The notes below the pieces were generated by a model. It worked only from the letters and a program-made list of their open reading frames with translations, made no database searches and was not told the DNA's origin. A stretch of DNA of 33,744 nt, taken from CAZIPE01 sp964541305 (lineage in GTDB: Bacteria > Patescibacteriota > Saccharimonadia > Saccharimonadales > UBA7683). The position numbers and the translations under genes were made by a program. Of the stretch, positions 6,100 to 14,481 are shown in pieces; the first letter of the stretch is position 1; the number at the start of each line of letters is the position of its first letter. The stretch lies in contig CAZIPE010000011.1 of the NCBI GenBank assembly GCA_964541305.1, forward strand, positions 1-33,744, in the 5' to 3' direction.

Positions 6100-8646
6100 C
6101 TAGAGGTGCTTCAACTGTTTTTTGAGATGATTGATTCTGGTGTTAAGTAGTTCGAGTTCTTCTCTGCTCTCAGCTACTAATGCTTGAGGGGCATTTTTAA
6201 CGTAGCTTTCGCTGGCCAGCCGTCTTTCAATGAGCTCAGCATTTTTTTCAGATACACTAAGTTTCTTTTCAAGCGAATCTCGGTAGCTTTGAATTTGCTC
6301 TTTAGAAAGATCAAGCCAGACTGACTCGTCGGTTGAACTGAGTCGCAAGCCTCGCGGTCCATCTGATTCTTCTACGAAACCAACACGCGTCATTTTACGG
6401 ATAAGCTCAGCATTTTGAGTGACGAGTTCACTGCCTACTGATGCAAGTGCGACATCGGTAGTGCCAACTTCTGCAAGTATTTCGCGTGTTTCGGTAATAA
6501 CCGACTGAAGTTTCTCAAACTGCTCGGCTTGTTCCTCGTCATAGGTCGTTCTTGTTGGCCACTGGGTAGAAATAAGAAGGGTTTCATCAATTTTTAGGGT
6601 TTGCCAAATTGCTTCCGTCACGAATGGCGCGAAGGGATGAGCAATCCTCAGACAGGTTTCAAGCACCCAGAGCATCACAGACGGTGTAGGAGAGGTTTTT
6701 GATGCTTCTAAGTACCAATCGGCTACTTTGTCCCAAATGCCGTGATATACGGTCTCAATGGCCTCAGAAAAGCGGTATTCTTCTAACAGTGCACCCACTT
6801 CATTGCTCGTAGCATCCAGTTCTCGCAAAATCCAGTGATCAGCTGGTGTGAGTGGTGTTGGCTTTTTTTCAGTCGCCCGCTTGTGTGCTGTGGTTTGTTC
6901 AATATAGCGTGCGATATTCCACAGTTTGTTGGCAAAATTACGACCAGCGATAACTTTATCAGTTCCAAATGCTTGATTCTGACCAGCTGAACGCGATGAT
7001 ACCAATCCGATTCTGAGCGCATCTGAGCCAAATTCTTTTACCACCTCGAGCGGATTGACCACGTTACCCTTACTTTTGCTCATTTTTTGACCGTGCGAAT
7101 CTGTTACCATACCGTGTAGATAGACGTCTTTAAATGGTACGCTGCCCTCTCGGTACAAGCCCAGCATAATCATTCGTGCTACCCACGCAAAAAGAATATC
7201 TGCCCCTGTTTCCATGACGGTATTCGGATAAAACTCAGCTAATTCCCCGCTGTCATGATATTTTGTTACAATATACGGCCACTGCCCAGATGAGAACCAG
7301 GTGTCGAAAGTGTCAGAATCTCGTTTATAGGTTTTACCTTTAACTTCAATCTGCTCTTCTTTGACCCGTTCATCAAAAATCCAATCTGATGGATCCTCAA
7401 CATTTTGAAATGCAGGAATCGGTATCCCCCACGGTATTTGTCGTGAAATATTCCAGTCCTTAAGGTTTTTTAGGTAATTTACGAGTACTCGCCCCTTATT
7501 TTCTGGGTAAAATCGTATATTTCCTTCTTCAATAGCAGTAATGGCATCGCGGGCGAGCTTCTCAACTTTAATAAACCACTGGTCCTTCAGAAGAGGTTGT
7601 ATGGTGGTCTTGCATTTATAGCAGTGTCCGACGCTGTGTGTGTAGTTATCTTGGGCAATAAGAAAATCACCATCATCAAGATCATCAACAACTTTCTTGC
7701 GTGCCTCATCAACCGTCATTTTCTGATATTTCTTCGGCACCTCTTCGTTCATTGTGCCATCAAAGTTAATAACTGAGATGCGCTCGAGCTTGTGCCTCTC
7801 CCCCACTTCGAAGTCGTTTTGATCGTGCGCTGGTGTAATTTTTACCGCGCCGGTTCCAAATTCTTTTTCAACCATCTCATCTGTAATAATTGGGATTTCC
7901 CGTTCTGTTAGAGGAAGAGACAGTTTCTTGCCAATGAGGTGTTTATAGCGTTCATCTTCAGGGTGAACCGCAACCGCAACGTCGCCAAACATCGTTTCTG
8001 GGCGGGTTGTAGCGACTATAAGTTCATCTGAGCCATCAATGAGCGGGTAACGAATTTGCCACAAATACGATTTCTCGTCTTTATAATCTACCTCGATATC
8101 GGCAAAGCTGGTATCGTGCTTCGTGCAGTAATTTACCAACCGCTCACCTCGGTAAATCAGGCCTTCGCCCCACATTTTCTTAAAAGTTTCATAGGCAACT
8201 TTTACTACTGAGTCATCAAGTGTGAACACGAGCTTTTCCCAGTCACAACTCATTCCCAATTCGCGTAGCTGAACCTCCATCAGTCCCCTATTTTCGGCGA
8301 CAAAATCCCATGTTTGTTGATATAACTCATCTCGCGAGTAGTCGAAGCGACTTTTACCTTGAGATTCAAGATATTTTTCAAAAACCACCCATGTTTCAAA
8401 CCCCGCATGGTCAGCTCCGGGTATATAGATTGTTTTATCACCCTTCATTCGATGATAGCGAATAAGAATATCTTGCAAAACATATAGCGCGTGACCAGTA
8501 TGCAAGCTGGCATTGGCGTTAGGTGGAGGCATGATAATCGAGTATGGCTCCCCTTCTCCGACTGGTTTAAAGGTGCCACTTGTTTCCCATAGGGTATAGA
8601 TATCAGCCTCGTACTGATCTGGCTCATAGACTTTTGGCAACTTCAT
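6100..8646 (-). CDS. valS: Valine--tRNA ligase
   Basis: An 848-residue class Ia synthetase that charges tRNA-Val and edits threonine. The nucleotide-binding HIGH motif appears as HTGH at 49-52 after PPPNANAS, the editing domain contains ATTRPETMFGD, and the second signature is KMSKSKGN. The last 60 or so residues form the leucine/glutamate-rich coiled-coil arm that ValRS uses to contact tRNA, so the gene is complete. A cysteine pair (CYKCKTTIQPLLKDQWF) in the catalytic domain is typical of one ValRS branch. A TGA-TAAGAT extended -10 lies six bases before the ATG, so the mRNA is probably leaderless. No T-box or other leader RNA can fit. Confidence 0.95.
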   Translation of the reverse strand: MKLPKVYEPDQYEADIYTLWETSGTFKPVGEGEPYSIIMPPPNANASLHTGHALYVLQDILIRYHRMKGDKTIYIPGADHAGFETWVVFEKYLESQGKSRFDYSRDELYQQTWDFVAENRGLMEVQLRELGMSCDWEKLVFTLDDSVVKVAYETFKKMWGEGLIYRGERLVNYCTKHDTSFADIEVDYKDEKSYLWQIRYPLIDGSDELIVATTRPETMFGDVAVAVHPEDERYKHLIGKKLSLPLTEREIPIITDEMVEKEFGTGAVKITPAHDQNDFEVGERHKLERISVINFDGTMNEEVPKKYQKMTVDEARKKVVDDLDDGDFLIAQDNYTHSVGHCYKCKTTIQPLLKDQWFIKVEKLARDAITAIEEGNIRFYPENKGRVLVNYLKNLKDWNISRQIPWGIPIPAFQNVEDPSDWIFDERVKEEQIEVKGKTYKRDSDTFDTWFSSGQWPYIVTKYHDSGELAEFYPNTVMETGADILFAWVARMIMLGLYREGSVPFKDVYLHGMVTDSHGQKMSKSKGNVVNPLEVVKEFGSDALRIGLVSSRSAGQNQAFGTDKVIAGRNFANKLWNIARYIEQTTAHKRATEKKPTPLTPADHWILRELDATSNEVGALLEEYRFSEAIETVYHGIWDKVADWYLEASKTSPTPSVMLWVLETCLRIAHPFAPFVTEAIWQTLKIDETLLISTQWPTRTTYDEEQAEQFEKLQSVITETREILAEVGTTDVALASVGSELVTQNAELIRKMTRVGFVEESDGPRGLRLSSTDESVWLDLSKEQIQSYRDSLEKKLSVSEKNAELIERRLASESYVKNAPQALVAESREELELLNTRINHLKKQLKHL

Positions 8647-8652
8647 TCACCT

Positions 8653-8661
8653 ATCTTATCA
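8653..8661 (-). promoter_or_regulatory. Extended -10 promoter of valS
   Basis: On the minus strand TGA directly followed by TAAGAT (8658-8653), then six bases to ATG 8646. The AGGTGA immediately before the ATG is too close to act as a Shine-Dalgarno site. Confidence 0.5.
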
Positions 8662-8753
8662 GAGATGTGGATTCACGAAAATATAGCAATAACATAAACT
8701 TGCGTTCATGTGAAAAGCAGATTGTACAATTTAACAGAGGTAATTACTGTGCC

Positions 8754-9863
8754 CTACAGAGGCCATGATGGTCGTGGTTCCAGCTGATTTTGTTGTTGTG
8801 GCACTTTCGCTAGAGTCTGAAAGTAGGCACGAGCGCCAATCATTCCGGCATTATCGGTGCAGAGAATTTGAGGTGCATACGAAATCTCAACAGGAAGTTC
8901 ACTGGAAAGTGCTTTACGAAGGGGGAGTGAGGCCCCGACACCACCACCAATCACGACTGTTTTAGGTTGAAATTCGTTAAAAGCTTGTGTTGTTTTGGAA
9001 ACCAAGTACTTAACAGCAGTATGTTGGAAGCTAGCAGAAAAATCTGCTTTCTGAGCGTCATTTAGGCGCCCTGCAAGCTTAAAAGAAGGAAACTGGTGTG
9101 GAACACCGCATTCTTTCTGAACGGACCTTAAAAGAGCCGTTTTGAGGCCGGAAAAGCTGAAGTTATAGGAGTTGGACTGTGAGCTGGAGACTGAAGATCG
9201 GAGAGATATCACTCCGGGGTCGAGCGTATCGACTCGAGGTGTGGGCAAGGGGTACTTTAACGGGTCGCCCTTCTCCGCAATTGCGGAAATGCTTGGGCCA
9301 CCAGGGTAGGGGAGTCCGAGGACTTTCGCAACTTTATCAAAGGCTTCACCAACGGCGTCATCTTGCGTTCGCCCAATTACGCGCCAGTCTGTATGATTTG
9401 TGGCGTACATCAGTTGGGTATGGCCACCACTCACAATCAGGGCAAGTATCGGAAAATCAGGAGCGCGTGCAGTTAAAGAGGGTACGGTATCAGATTCAGT
9501 AATCCAGTTGGCGTAAATATGTCCGAGTATGTGGTGAACAGGGATCAACGGCTTATTTAGTGCCCAGGCTAAAGTGCGAGCGGTGAGAGTTCCGATGAGA
9601 AGCGAGCCAAGTAAACCTGGCCCTTGCGTAACTGCGATTGCATCAATATCATCCCAAGTCATGCTGGCCTCATCCATAGCTTGCTCAATAACAGGAAGCA
9701 TCACTTCAATGTGGCTACGAGCAGCAATTTCGGGCACCACACCCCCAAACGCTTTGTGGATATCTATCTGTGAGTTGATGACTAAAGAATGTAATTTGTA
9801 GCCATCTTCAACAATTGCCACTGAGGTTTCATCGCAACTCGTTTCGATCGCAAGTATTTTCAT
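8754..9863 (-). CDS. tsaD: tRNA N6-adenosine threonylcarbamoyltransferase
   Basis: A TsaD/Kae1/Qri7-family ASKHA-fold protein, the catalytic subunit that transfers threonylcarbamoyl to A37 of ANN-decoding tRNAs. The start MKILAIETSCDET is the family N-terminus and the metal-binding HxxxH is in VHHILGHIYANW (H111, H115). GGGVGAS and CTDNAGMIGA near the C-terminus are further hallmarks. An upstream in-frame start at 9908 would add 15 unrelated residues; it is rejected because a TATACT -10 lies exactly seven bases before the ATG at 9863. It would work with TsaB, TsaC and TsaE, none of which is in this window. It is divergent from the unknown gene at 9935. Confidence 0.95.
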   Translation of the reverse strand: MKILAIETSCDETSVAIVEDGYKLHSLVINSQIDIHKAFGGVVPEIAARSHIEVMLPVIEQAMDEASMTWDDIDAIAVTQGPGLLGSLLIGTLTARTLAWALNKPLIPVHHILGHIYANWITESDTVPSLTARAPDFPILALIVSGGHTQLMYATNHTDWRVIGRTQDDAVGEAFDKVAKVLGLPYPGGPSISAIAEKGDPLKYPLPTPRVDTLDPGVISLRSSVSSSQSNSYNFSFSGLKTALLRSVQKECGVPHQFPSFKLAGRLNDAQKADFSASFQHTAVKYLVSKTTQAFNEFQPKTVVIGGGVGASLPLRKALSSELPVEISYAPQILCTDNAGMIGARAYFQTLAKVPQQQNQLEPRPSWPL

Positions 9864-9870
9864 CTGAATA

Positions 9871-9876
9871 AGTATA
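9871..9876 (-). promoter_or_regulatory. -10 element, leaderless start of tsaD
   Basis: TATACT on the minus strand, seven bases before ATG 9863. It lies inside the frame extending upstream of that ATG, which argues against the longer start. Confidence 0.5.
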
Positions 9877-9898
9877 CCGTATCTGTAAAAACTTATGC

Positions 9899-9928
9899 TT
9901 GCCACCACGGACTAATCTTTACTAGAAT
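9899..9928 (+). promoter_or_regulatory. Promoter of the gene at 9935
   Basis: TTGCCA (9899-9904), 18 bases, TAGAAT (9923-9928), then six bases to ATG 9935. A leaderless start is expected. Confidence 0.5.
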
Positions 9929-9934
9929 ACTCGA

Positions 9935-10465
9935 ATGACGACTATTCCTAGGTTTGAACGTATTGTTCCTAATAAATGTGAGAAGGTAACTGCAGCAGAT
10001 AAATACTTCAATGATGTGATATTGGATTTTTTAGTTGAAAAAGGAATTTCGACTAAAAGATATGCGGGAGTTCATTATGCAAAACACCAAAGTAAATTTT
10101 CAACCCAGCGAATTTGGTTAAGTGACGGGCTTCCGTGTCGAGCTACAATTAACGAGGATGAAAGATTTTACTTCGACACTCCACTAATGGATGCAAAAGA
10201 GTTTGTAAAAAATCCTAACGGATGTGTATATTCTAGAAATCTCCCAACGGAACTTGTTTCTATGCTTCAGGATTCTGAAGCACACCAACGACATGATTTT
10301 GATAGGGTGACATATAATGAGGTGGAATTTCTTGCTGAATTACTGTCAGCACCAGGGAAATTTGGATTTCATTTGCAGCCCGAAAAGAAGCTAAAGAGCG
10401 TCCAGCCCACGACTACACTACGTGAGCGCGTTGGTATATGGATTAACACACATACTCCACTCTAA
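9935..10465 (+). CDS. Unknown 176-residue protein
   Basis: I do not recognise this protein. It has no signal peptide or membrane segment, is rich in charged and aromatic residues, and mixes short beta-like and helical stretches. Visible landmarks are a KCEKVTAADKYFNDVILDFLVEKG helix near residues 14-37, a DRVTYNEVEFLAELL helix near 123-137, and a Thr-rich tail. Only two cysteines besides C14 are seen and there is no metal-site pattern. It starts with TAGAAT six bases before the ATG and is followed by the MurE-type gene, which has its own -10. Confidence 0.6.
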   Translation: MTTIPRFERIVPNKCEKVTAADKYFNDVILDFLVEKGISTKRYAGVHYAKHQSKFSTQRIWLSDGLPCRATINEDERFYFDTPLMDAKEFVKNPNGCVYSRNLPTELVSMLQDSEAHQRHDFDRVTYNEVEFLAELLSAPGKFGFHLQPEKKLKSVQPTTTLRERVGIWINTHTPL

Positions 10466-10466
10466 G

Positions 10467-10475
10467 TGATACCAT
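10467..10475 (+). promoter_or_regulatory. Extended -10 promoter of the MurE-type gene
   Basis: TGA plus TACCAT (10470-10475), six bases before ATG 10482. AGAGG occurs in the gap but only one base from the ATG, too close to serve as a ribosome site. Confidence 0.4.
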
Positions 10476-10481
10476 AGAGGC

Positions 10482-11765
10482 ATGGTACAGCGCACAAAAA
10501 AGCTGGTTCGGAAGGTTCTTGGGGGTAAGGTTCTTCGCGGGATTGAAACTGAGTATCGTTTAGCGCGTGCAAGTTATGCTAATGCTCGGTTTAACTGGCC
10601 GGCCAAGGGTATGCGAGTGATTATGATTACTGGTACTAACGGCAAAACAACGACTGCTCATTATCTGTTTTCAATATTACGCCAGGCGGGGTATTCGGTT
10701 GGGCTACTTTCAACTGCTGAATTTAGAATTAACGATAGGGTAGAGGCGAATGATACCAATATGACAGCGATTGAGCCTGTGCCGTTTCGTCGAAAATTGG
10801 CAGATTTAAAACAGCACAATGTCGATTTCGTCATCTTGGAAGCAACAAGTATAGCGTTAGATCAGCATCGCCTGTACGGCATTCCATGCGAGGTAGCTAT
10901 TATGACTAATCTAACGCAAGATCATCTCGATTATCATAAATCAATGGAAAATTACGCTGCCGCTAAGGCAAAACTATGGGAACTGGAGCCAAGCATTAGT
11001 GTGCTGAATGCTGATGATGAATGGTATAAATACTACAGAAAAGTAGCTACCGGTAAGGTCGTCAGTTATGGGAAAAATGACGGTAGCGTTCGCTTTAGTG
11101 ACTATCGTACAACAGATAGCGTTGGTTCATTTACACTCAAAATTGCCAATAGTAGGGTAGTGGTAAAATCACAACTGGCGGGTGAGTATAATGCTTACAA
11201 TGCCGTGGCTGCAGCAACTACCGCAAAAGAGCTCGGTGTTGATATTGATGACATTGAACGGGGTATTGAAGCCCTCGACCATTTAGCTGGTCGCCTGCAG
11301 TTCGTTAAGGTCGCTAAACCATACAAAGTAGTAGTAGATTACGCTCACACACCTGATGGCCTCGAGAAGCTTTTACAAACAGCGCGTGATATGACAAAAG
11401 GCTCAATTTGGCTCGTTTTTGGTGCCTGTGGCGACCGCGATAAAAGCAAGCGCCCGATAATGGGTCAAATAGCCGGCAAGCATGCAGATAGAGTTGTCTT
11501 AACGGATGAAGAATCGTACTCCGAAGATCCACAGTCAATTATTGATGATGTCAAAAAAGGTGTGCTAAAAGTAAAAAATGCAGATAAAAAACTCACTGTA
11601 ATAATTGACCGCAAAGAAGCCATAAAATACGCGCTTGATAACGCTAAAAAAGATGACCTAATTCTTATAACCGGCCTCGGACACGAACAGTTTAGAATCC
11701 AAAATGGTAAAAAGACGAGGTGGAACGACGCAGAAACATTAAATATGCTAGTAAAAAGCACTTGA
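10482..11765 (+). CDS. murE: MurE-type Mur ligase (UDP-MurNAc-tripeptide synthetase-like)
   Basis: An ATP-dependent amide ligase of 427 residues. The P-loop GTNGKTTT (51-58), LTQDHLDYHKSMENYAAAKAKL, the carbamate-region EATSIALDQHR, VDYAHTPDGLEKLL and FGACGDRDKSKRPIMG are MurE wording and order. In MurE the third amino acid (meso-DAP or lysine) is added to UDP-MurNAc-Ala-Glu. Two oddities: the roughly 90-residue N-terminal UDP-sugar-binding domain is reduced to a 45-residue basic stretch, and the substrate loop reads DEESYSEDP instead of the DNPR of DAP-adding enzymes. The substrate is therefore open. A TGA-TACCAT -10 lies six bases before the start. The stop codon overlaps the -35 of the next gene. 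Confidence 0.8.
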   Translation: MVQRTKKLVRKVLGGKVLRGIETEYRLARASYANARFNWPAKGMRVIMITGTNGKTTTAHYLFSILRQAGYSVGLLSTAEFRINDRVEANDTNMTAIEPVPFRRKLADLKQHNVDFVILEATSIALDQHRLYGIPCEVAIMTNLTQDHLDYHKSMENYAAAKAKLWELEPSISVLNADDEWYKYYRKVATGKVVSYGKNDGSVRFSDYRTTDSVGSFTLKIANSRVVVKSQLAGEYNAYNAVAAATTAKELGVDIDDIERGIEALDHLAGRLQFVKVAKPYKVVVDYAHTPDGLEKLLQTARDMTKGSIWLVFGACGDRDKSKRPIMGQIAGKHADRVVLTDEESYSEDPQSIIDDVKKGVLKVKNADKKLTVIIDRKEAIKYALDNAKKDDLILITGLGHEQFRIQNGKKTRWNDAETLNMLVKST

Positions 11766-11790
11766 TTTCTTATCAAAAAACTGCTATAGT
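11762..11790 (+). promoter_or_regulatory. Promoter of the kinase-cluster gene at 11797
   Basis: TTGATT (11762-11767), 14 bases, TGC, TATAGT (11785-11790), then six bases to ATG 11797. It has a good -35, a TGn extension and a 17-base spacer. This is one of the clearest leaderless promoters in the window. Confidence 0.65.
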
Positions 11791-11796
11791 ATATAC

Positions 11797-12327
11797 ATGA
11801 CAGAACGCATGGACAGACCTGGTCTAAACCCATTCTTTACCCTTCAAAAAGCACAGCGGGCTAATATAGTTGAAGTGATTGATACTCGTGACAACAGAAC
11901 ACTCGTGCTGCGTGATCAAGTTATGATAGAAATGCACGAGGAACTAGAAAAAACTGGCTGTCCAGTATTTCCATCAAAACGCGACGAACGGAATGGTGCT
12001 AGTTTAATACTTTTGGTTCCGGAAGGTACACGCGATATAAATACGCTACTTACGCAGCCGATGGATGAGCTACAGAGAAGAGATGTACTTGTAGTAGTAG
12101 GGAGTAGCCTGAAGAGTCTCTATGACAAAACTGGGGTGATCCCCGTCGGGGGTCGTCTCGGAGACTCATTATCGGTTGCTTTTAGCAGCGATTCTGCCGC
12201 GACTGATGTTTTCTTAGTACCTCCCTACACTCTTGCTGCCCCAGACGTAAGGTCGTTGAGTCCAGAGATGTTCACAGACGATATCGAAGCTGGAAAACTT
12301 ATCTGGGAAGGTTGGCAGAGTGTATAG
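11797..12327 (+). CDS. Unknown 176-residue protein, partner of the kinase-like protein
   Basis: I do not recognise it. It is a soluble alpha/beta-looking protein with hydrophobic strand-like stretches (IVEVIDTRDNRTLVL, GASLILLVPEG, RDVLVVVGSSLKSLYD) and a Gly-rich VIPVGGRLGDSLSVAF segment, followed by an acidic C-terminus ending GKLIWEGWQSV. There are no membrane spans. It starts an operon: the next gene begins on a GTG that overlaps its last codons by eight bases, so the two proteins are probably made in step and may work together. Confidence 0.6.
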   Translation: MTERMDRPGLNPFFTLQKAQRANIVEVIDTRDNRTLVLRDQVMIEMHEELEKTGCPVFPSKRDERNGASLILLVPEGTRDINTLLTQPMDELQRRDVLVVVGSSLKSLYDKTGVIPVGGRLGDSLSVAFSSDSAATDVFLVPPYTLAAPDVRSLSPEMFTDDIEAGKLIWEGWQSV

Positions 12328-13372
12328 CGCCTACGAAAAAGGTGGCTCACACACCGATGAACGTCTTGCGCTTCAACAAGAATTTATGCAGTTTGTTGAT
12401 GATACTCGTAGGGGTACAATTGGCGTGTATCCAGACTTATCAGAAGGTATTAGTCATTCTGGCAATATTTCAACACCTGATAGTCCGTTTGATGCATTGA
12501 GTACTTGCCCGCAGCTTTTGATTCAATCCGAGAGCCTTGATGATCTGATGGATTATGGTATGGGAAACCTACCAAGTAGGTTGTCGTTTGATTTCAAATC
12601 AAGCCTAGAAATTGGAAAGTCTGACTCGAGACGTAAAGTTTCATTTGGTGTTGCAAATCTTGCCTGGTTTGATCACATGCGAGAACCCAGAAAAATCCCG
12701 TTAGCAGTCAAGCCGTTTGATTTACCTAGTTCAGAGAAAACCTTTCTGCACGAGGCTGCTTTTATGGCGTACTGTAGAGAAATTGGCCTCAATGTACCAA
12801 AAATATTCGGGGTCGCTCGGTACAACGGTGGAAACAGGGGCGCCCTTATCACCGTGTTTGAACCTGGGCTCATCACTCTCGACAACTTACCGTGGGGAGA
12901 AATGACTATAGATGAGCAAGATTATCATCTTCAAACTGCGGTTGAAACCCTCGCGTTAATGCATGAAAATGCTCTGTTTCATGGAGATGCAGAGTTTAAA
13001 AATATTGCATTCAAACAAAAGAGAGGTGAAGTTACTCTTGTTGATCTAGAATTCGCCACTTCTTTAAAGGAGCTTCCACTGGACGCTGGTGTAATTTCTG
13101 AATGGTCAAAAAAGATGAGTAAGGATTTTCGATCAGTTCGTACATCTCTTGAGGGAACAGACGTGATCTCAGGGAATGACATTGTAAAATACGATCAGTT
13201 TTTTAACAGATTTATAATTCCATATTTTGATCGTATACAGCATTCCAAGGGTCCATATAAAAAGCAGCTACACGCTGCATATAATAGGGTCGTACAAGCA
13301 TTTGCAGCCGAAGCGTACGGTGAAGATTTTGGGAATATATTAAACGGTATTGGAGGCTTTGCTTTAAGATAA
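12320..13372 (+). CDS. Protein-kinase/APH-fold phosphotransferase
   Basis: A 350-residue protein with a kinase-like core. A VAxK-like lysine is in LAVKPF (K131), the alpha-C glutamate is probably E145 in LHEAAFMA, the catalytic loop is HGDAEFKN (D223, N228), and VDLEFA carries the metal-binding aspartate (D242) where DFG would be. The HGDxxxxN form resembles APH, RIO and LPS-kinase-like families rather than Ser/Thr kinases. Residues 1-105 are a separate domain I cannot name. All key residues are present, so activity is expected; the substrate is unknown. The start is a GTG within the end of the preceding gene, behind an AAGG-type site, with no closer ATG. Confidence 0.6.
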   Translation: MYSAYEKGGSHTDERLALQQEFMQFVDDTRRGTIGVYPDLSEGISHSGNISTPDSPFDALSTCPQLLIQSESLDDLMDYGMGNLPSRLSFDFKSSLEIGKSDSRRKVSFGVANLAWFDHMREPRKIPLAVKPFDLPSSEKTFLHEAAFMAYCREIGLNVPKIFGVARYNGGNRGALITVFEPGLITLDNLPWGEMTIDEQDYHLQTAVETLALMHENALFHGDAEFKNIAFKQKRGEVTLVDLEFATSLKELPLDAGVISEWSKKMSKDFRSVRTSLEGTDVISGNDIVKYDQFFNRFIIPYFDRIQHSKGPYKKQLHAAYNRVVQAFAAEAYGEDFGNILNGIGGFALR

Positions 13373-13439
13373 CGGGCGAAGTGAATAGTGTCTTTAGATA
13401 TAGTGTGAACTTATTCTGTTGTAAAGTTGTAAAATGGAA

Positions 13440-13468
13440 TTGATATTTATTAGAAAATCTGCTATAAT
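13440..13468 (+). promoter_or_regulatory. Promoter of the gene at 13475
   Basis: TTGATA (13440-13445), 14 bases, TGC, TATAAT (13463-13468), then six bases to ATG 13475. The -10 is perfect and the spacer is 17 bases. Confidence 0.7.
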
Positions 13469-13474
13469 AAAGTC

Positions 13475-14281
13475 ATGACATCAAGAAAGCACGGTTCAAG
13501 ACCAAATATTCGAGCATTAACAGCTGAAACTGGAACGCGCGCGGGCCATGGGCAGGATAATTTAGTTCATAATCTTTCACTACCATCTTATGCCGAAGGC
13601 CTAATTTCAGAGGGTGAGTGGGTGGTTAAAGTAAGTCATCAAGGCAAGGGTGCTGAACACAAGAGAGACTGGGATCAAGACTCAACCCAAGCTGCAATCA
13701 GCGGGACACTGTATAAGAAGAATAAATACGATATACTCAAGCATTTTTTGGGCAGATTTGTGCCAGACTCACTATTTCTTGCTTCTACTGTTGACGACAA
13801 TGGCTTACGACGTCCTGCAGAGGTAACTCTTCAAAAACGAGTTCCCGATATTACTCTCAACAAACTTACAGAAGCTCAGAAGGATGACCCGCGATTACAT
13901 GCAAATATCCTTGAGTTACTACAAAAGTTGCAGTACATGTATTCAGTAATTGGTGAGGTTAACTCGCGCACAGCACAAGGCGTGAATTTAGACACAAAAT
14001 TAGATTTAGGCCAAGTATCTAGTTTTGTTCGAGAGCAGGATATTGATTATCAGTTTGGAGCAGATGATGCTCAGATTGCAGCACACAAAATAAAGAGCCC
14101 AAATTTACTTGTTGATCCTGAAACAATGTCACTTTATTGCATCGATTTTGATCAAGGGGACTGGACTCCGGGCATGGATGAGGCAAAAGATCTCGTATTT
14201 GCTATCGATGAGAGACGGCTTCATCGAGCCACAACAGCCGCCCACCTTGCATTGCAGGGTCATGTAGAAAGACCCCTTTAG
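13475..14281 (+). CDS. Kinase-like protein lacking the catalytic aspartate
   Basis: A 268-residue protein that appears to share the kinase-like fold of the protein encoded at 12320. WVVKVSH gives the ATP-site lysine (K52), the loop before SPNLLVD contains the asparagine (N210), and YCIDFDQGDW gives the metal aspartate (D224). The catalytic loop reads A-H-K-I-K-S-P-N where H-G-D-L-K-P-S-N would be expected, so the catalytic aspartate aligns with lysine. It may be a pseudokinase or use another residue. The N-terminal 30 residues are basic and probably disordered. It begins a second unit with the two small genes downstream. Fold assignment is from motifs only. Confidence 0.5.
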   Translation: MTSRKHGSRPNIRALTAETGTRAGHGQDNLVHNLSLPSYAEGLISEGEWVVKVSHQGKGAEHKRDWDQDSTQAAISGTLYKKNKYDILKHFLGRFVPDSLFLASTVDDNGLRRPAEVTLQKRVPDITLNKLTEAQKDDPRLHANILELLQKLQYMYSVIGEVNSRTAQGVNLDTKLDLGQVSSFVREQDIDYQFGADDAQIAAHKIKSPNLLVDPETMSLYCIDFDQGDWTPGMDEAKDLVFAIDERRLHRATTAAHLALQGHVERPL

Positions 14282-14285
14282 TTTA

Positions 14286-14480
14286 ATGAGTGAAGTAGTC
14301 GATATCTTTAAGAATTCGAAACCCGTACATCCGTTAGCGGTTGGGGAGGATTGGATGCGACCACACCTTTCTAGGTTGGGAGAGCGAGTTGGTGCAGAGA
14401 TGGATGAGTTTAGTGCCGAGGAAGCTCGCTTGCGTGCTAAAGTTGCTGGTATGGTTACCCTTAAAGGTCTAGAGGACTAG
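14286..14480 (+). CDS. Unknown 64-residue protein in the kinase cluster
   Basis: A small soluble protein with a helical, acidic second half (GAEMDEFSAEEARLRAKVAG). It starts four bases after the upstream stop and ends one base before the next start codon. No Shine-Dalgarno site is evident, so translation probably depends on coupling. Tight spacing on both sides supports it as a real gene. Function unknown. Confidence 0.5.
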   Translation: MSEVVDIFKNSKPVHPLAVGEDWMRPHLSRLGERVGAEMDEFSAEEARLRAKVAGMVTLKGLED

Positions 14481-14481
14481 C

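Noticed and set aside
9864..9908. Longer tsaD start at 9908
   Set aside because: The extra residues do not match TsaD and a TATACT -10 lies within them, seven bases before the family start MKILAIETSCDET.
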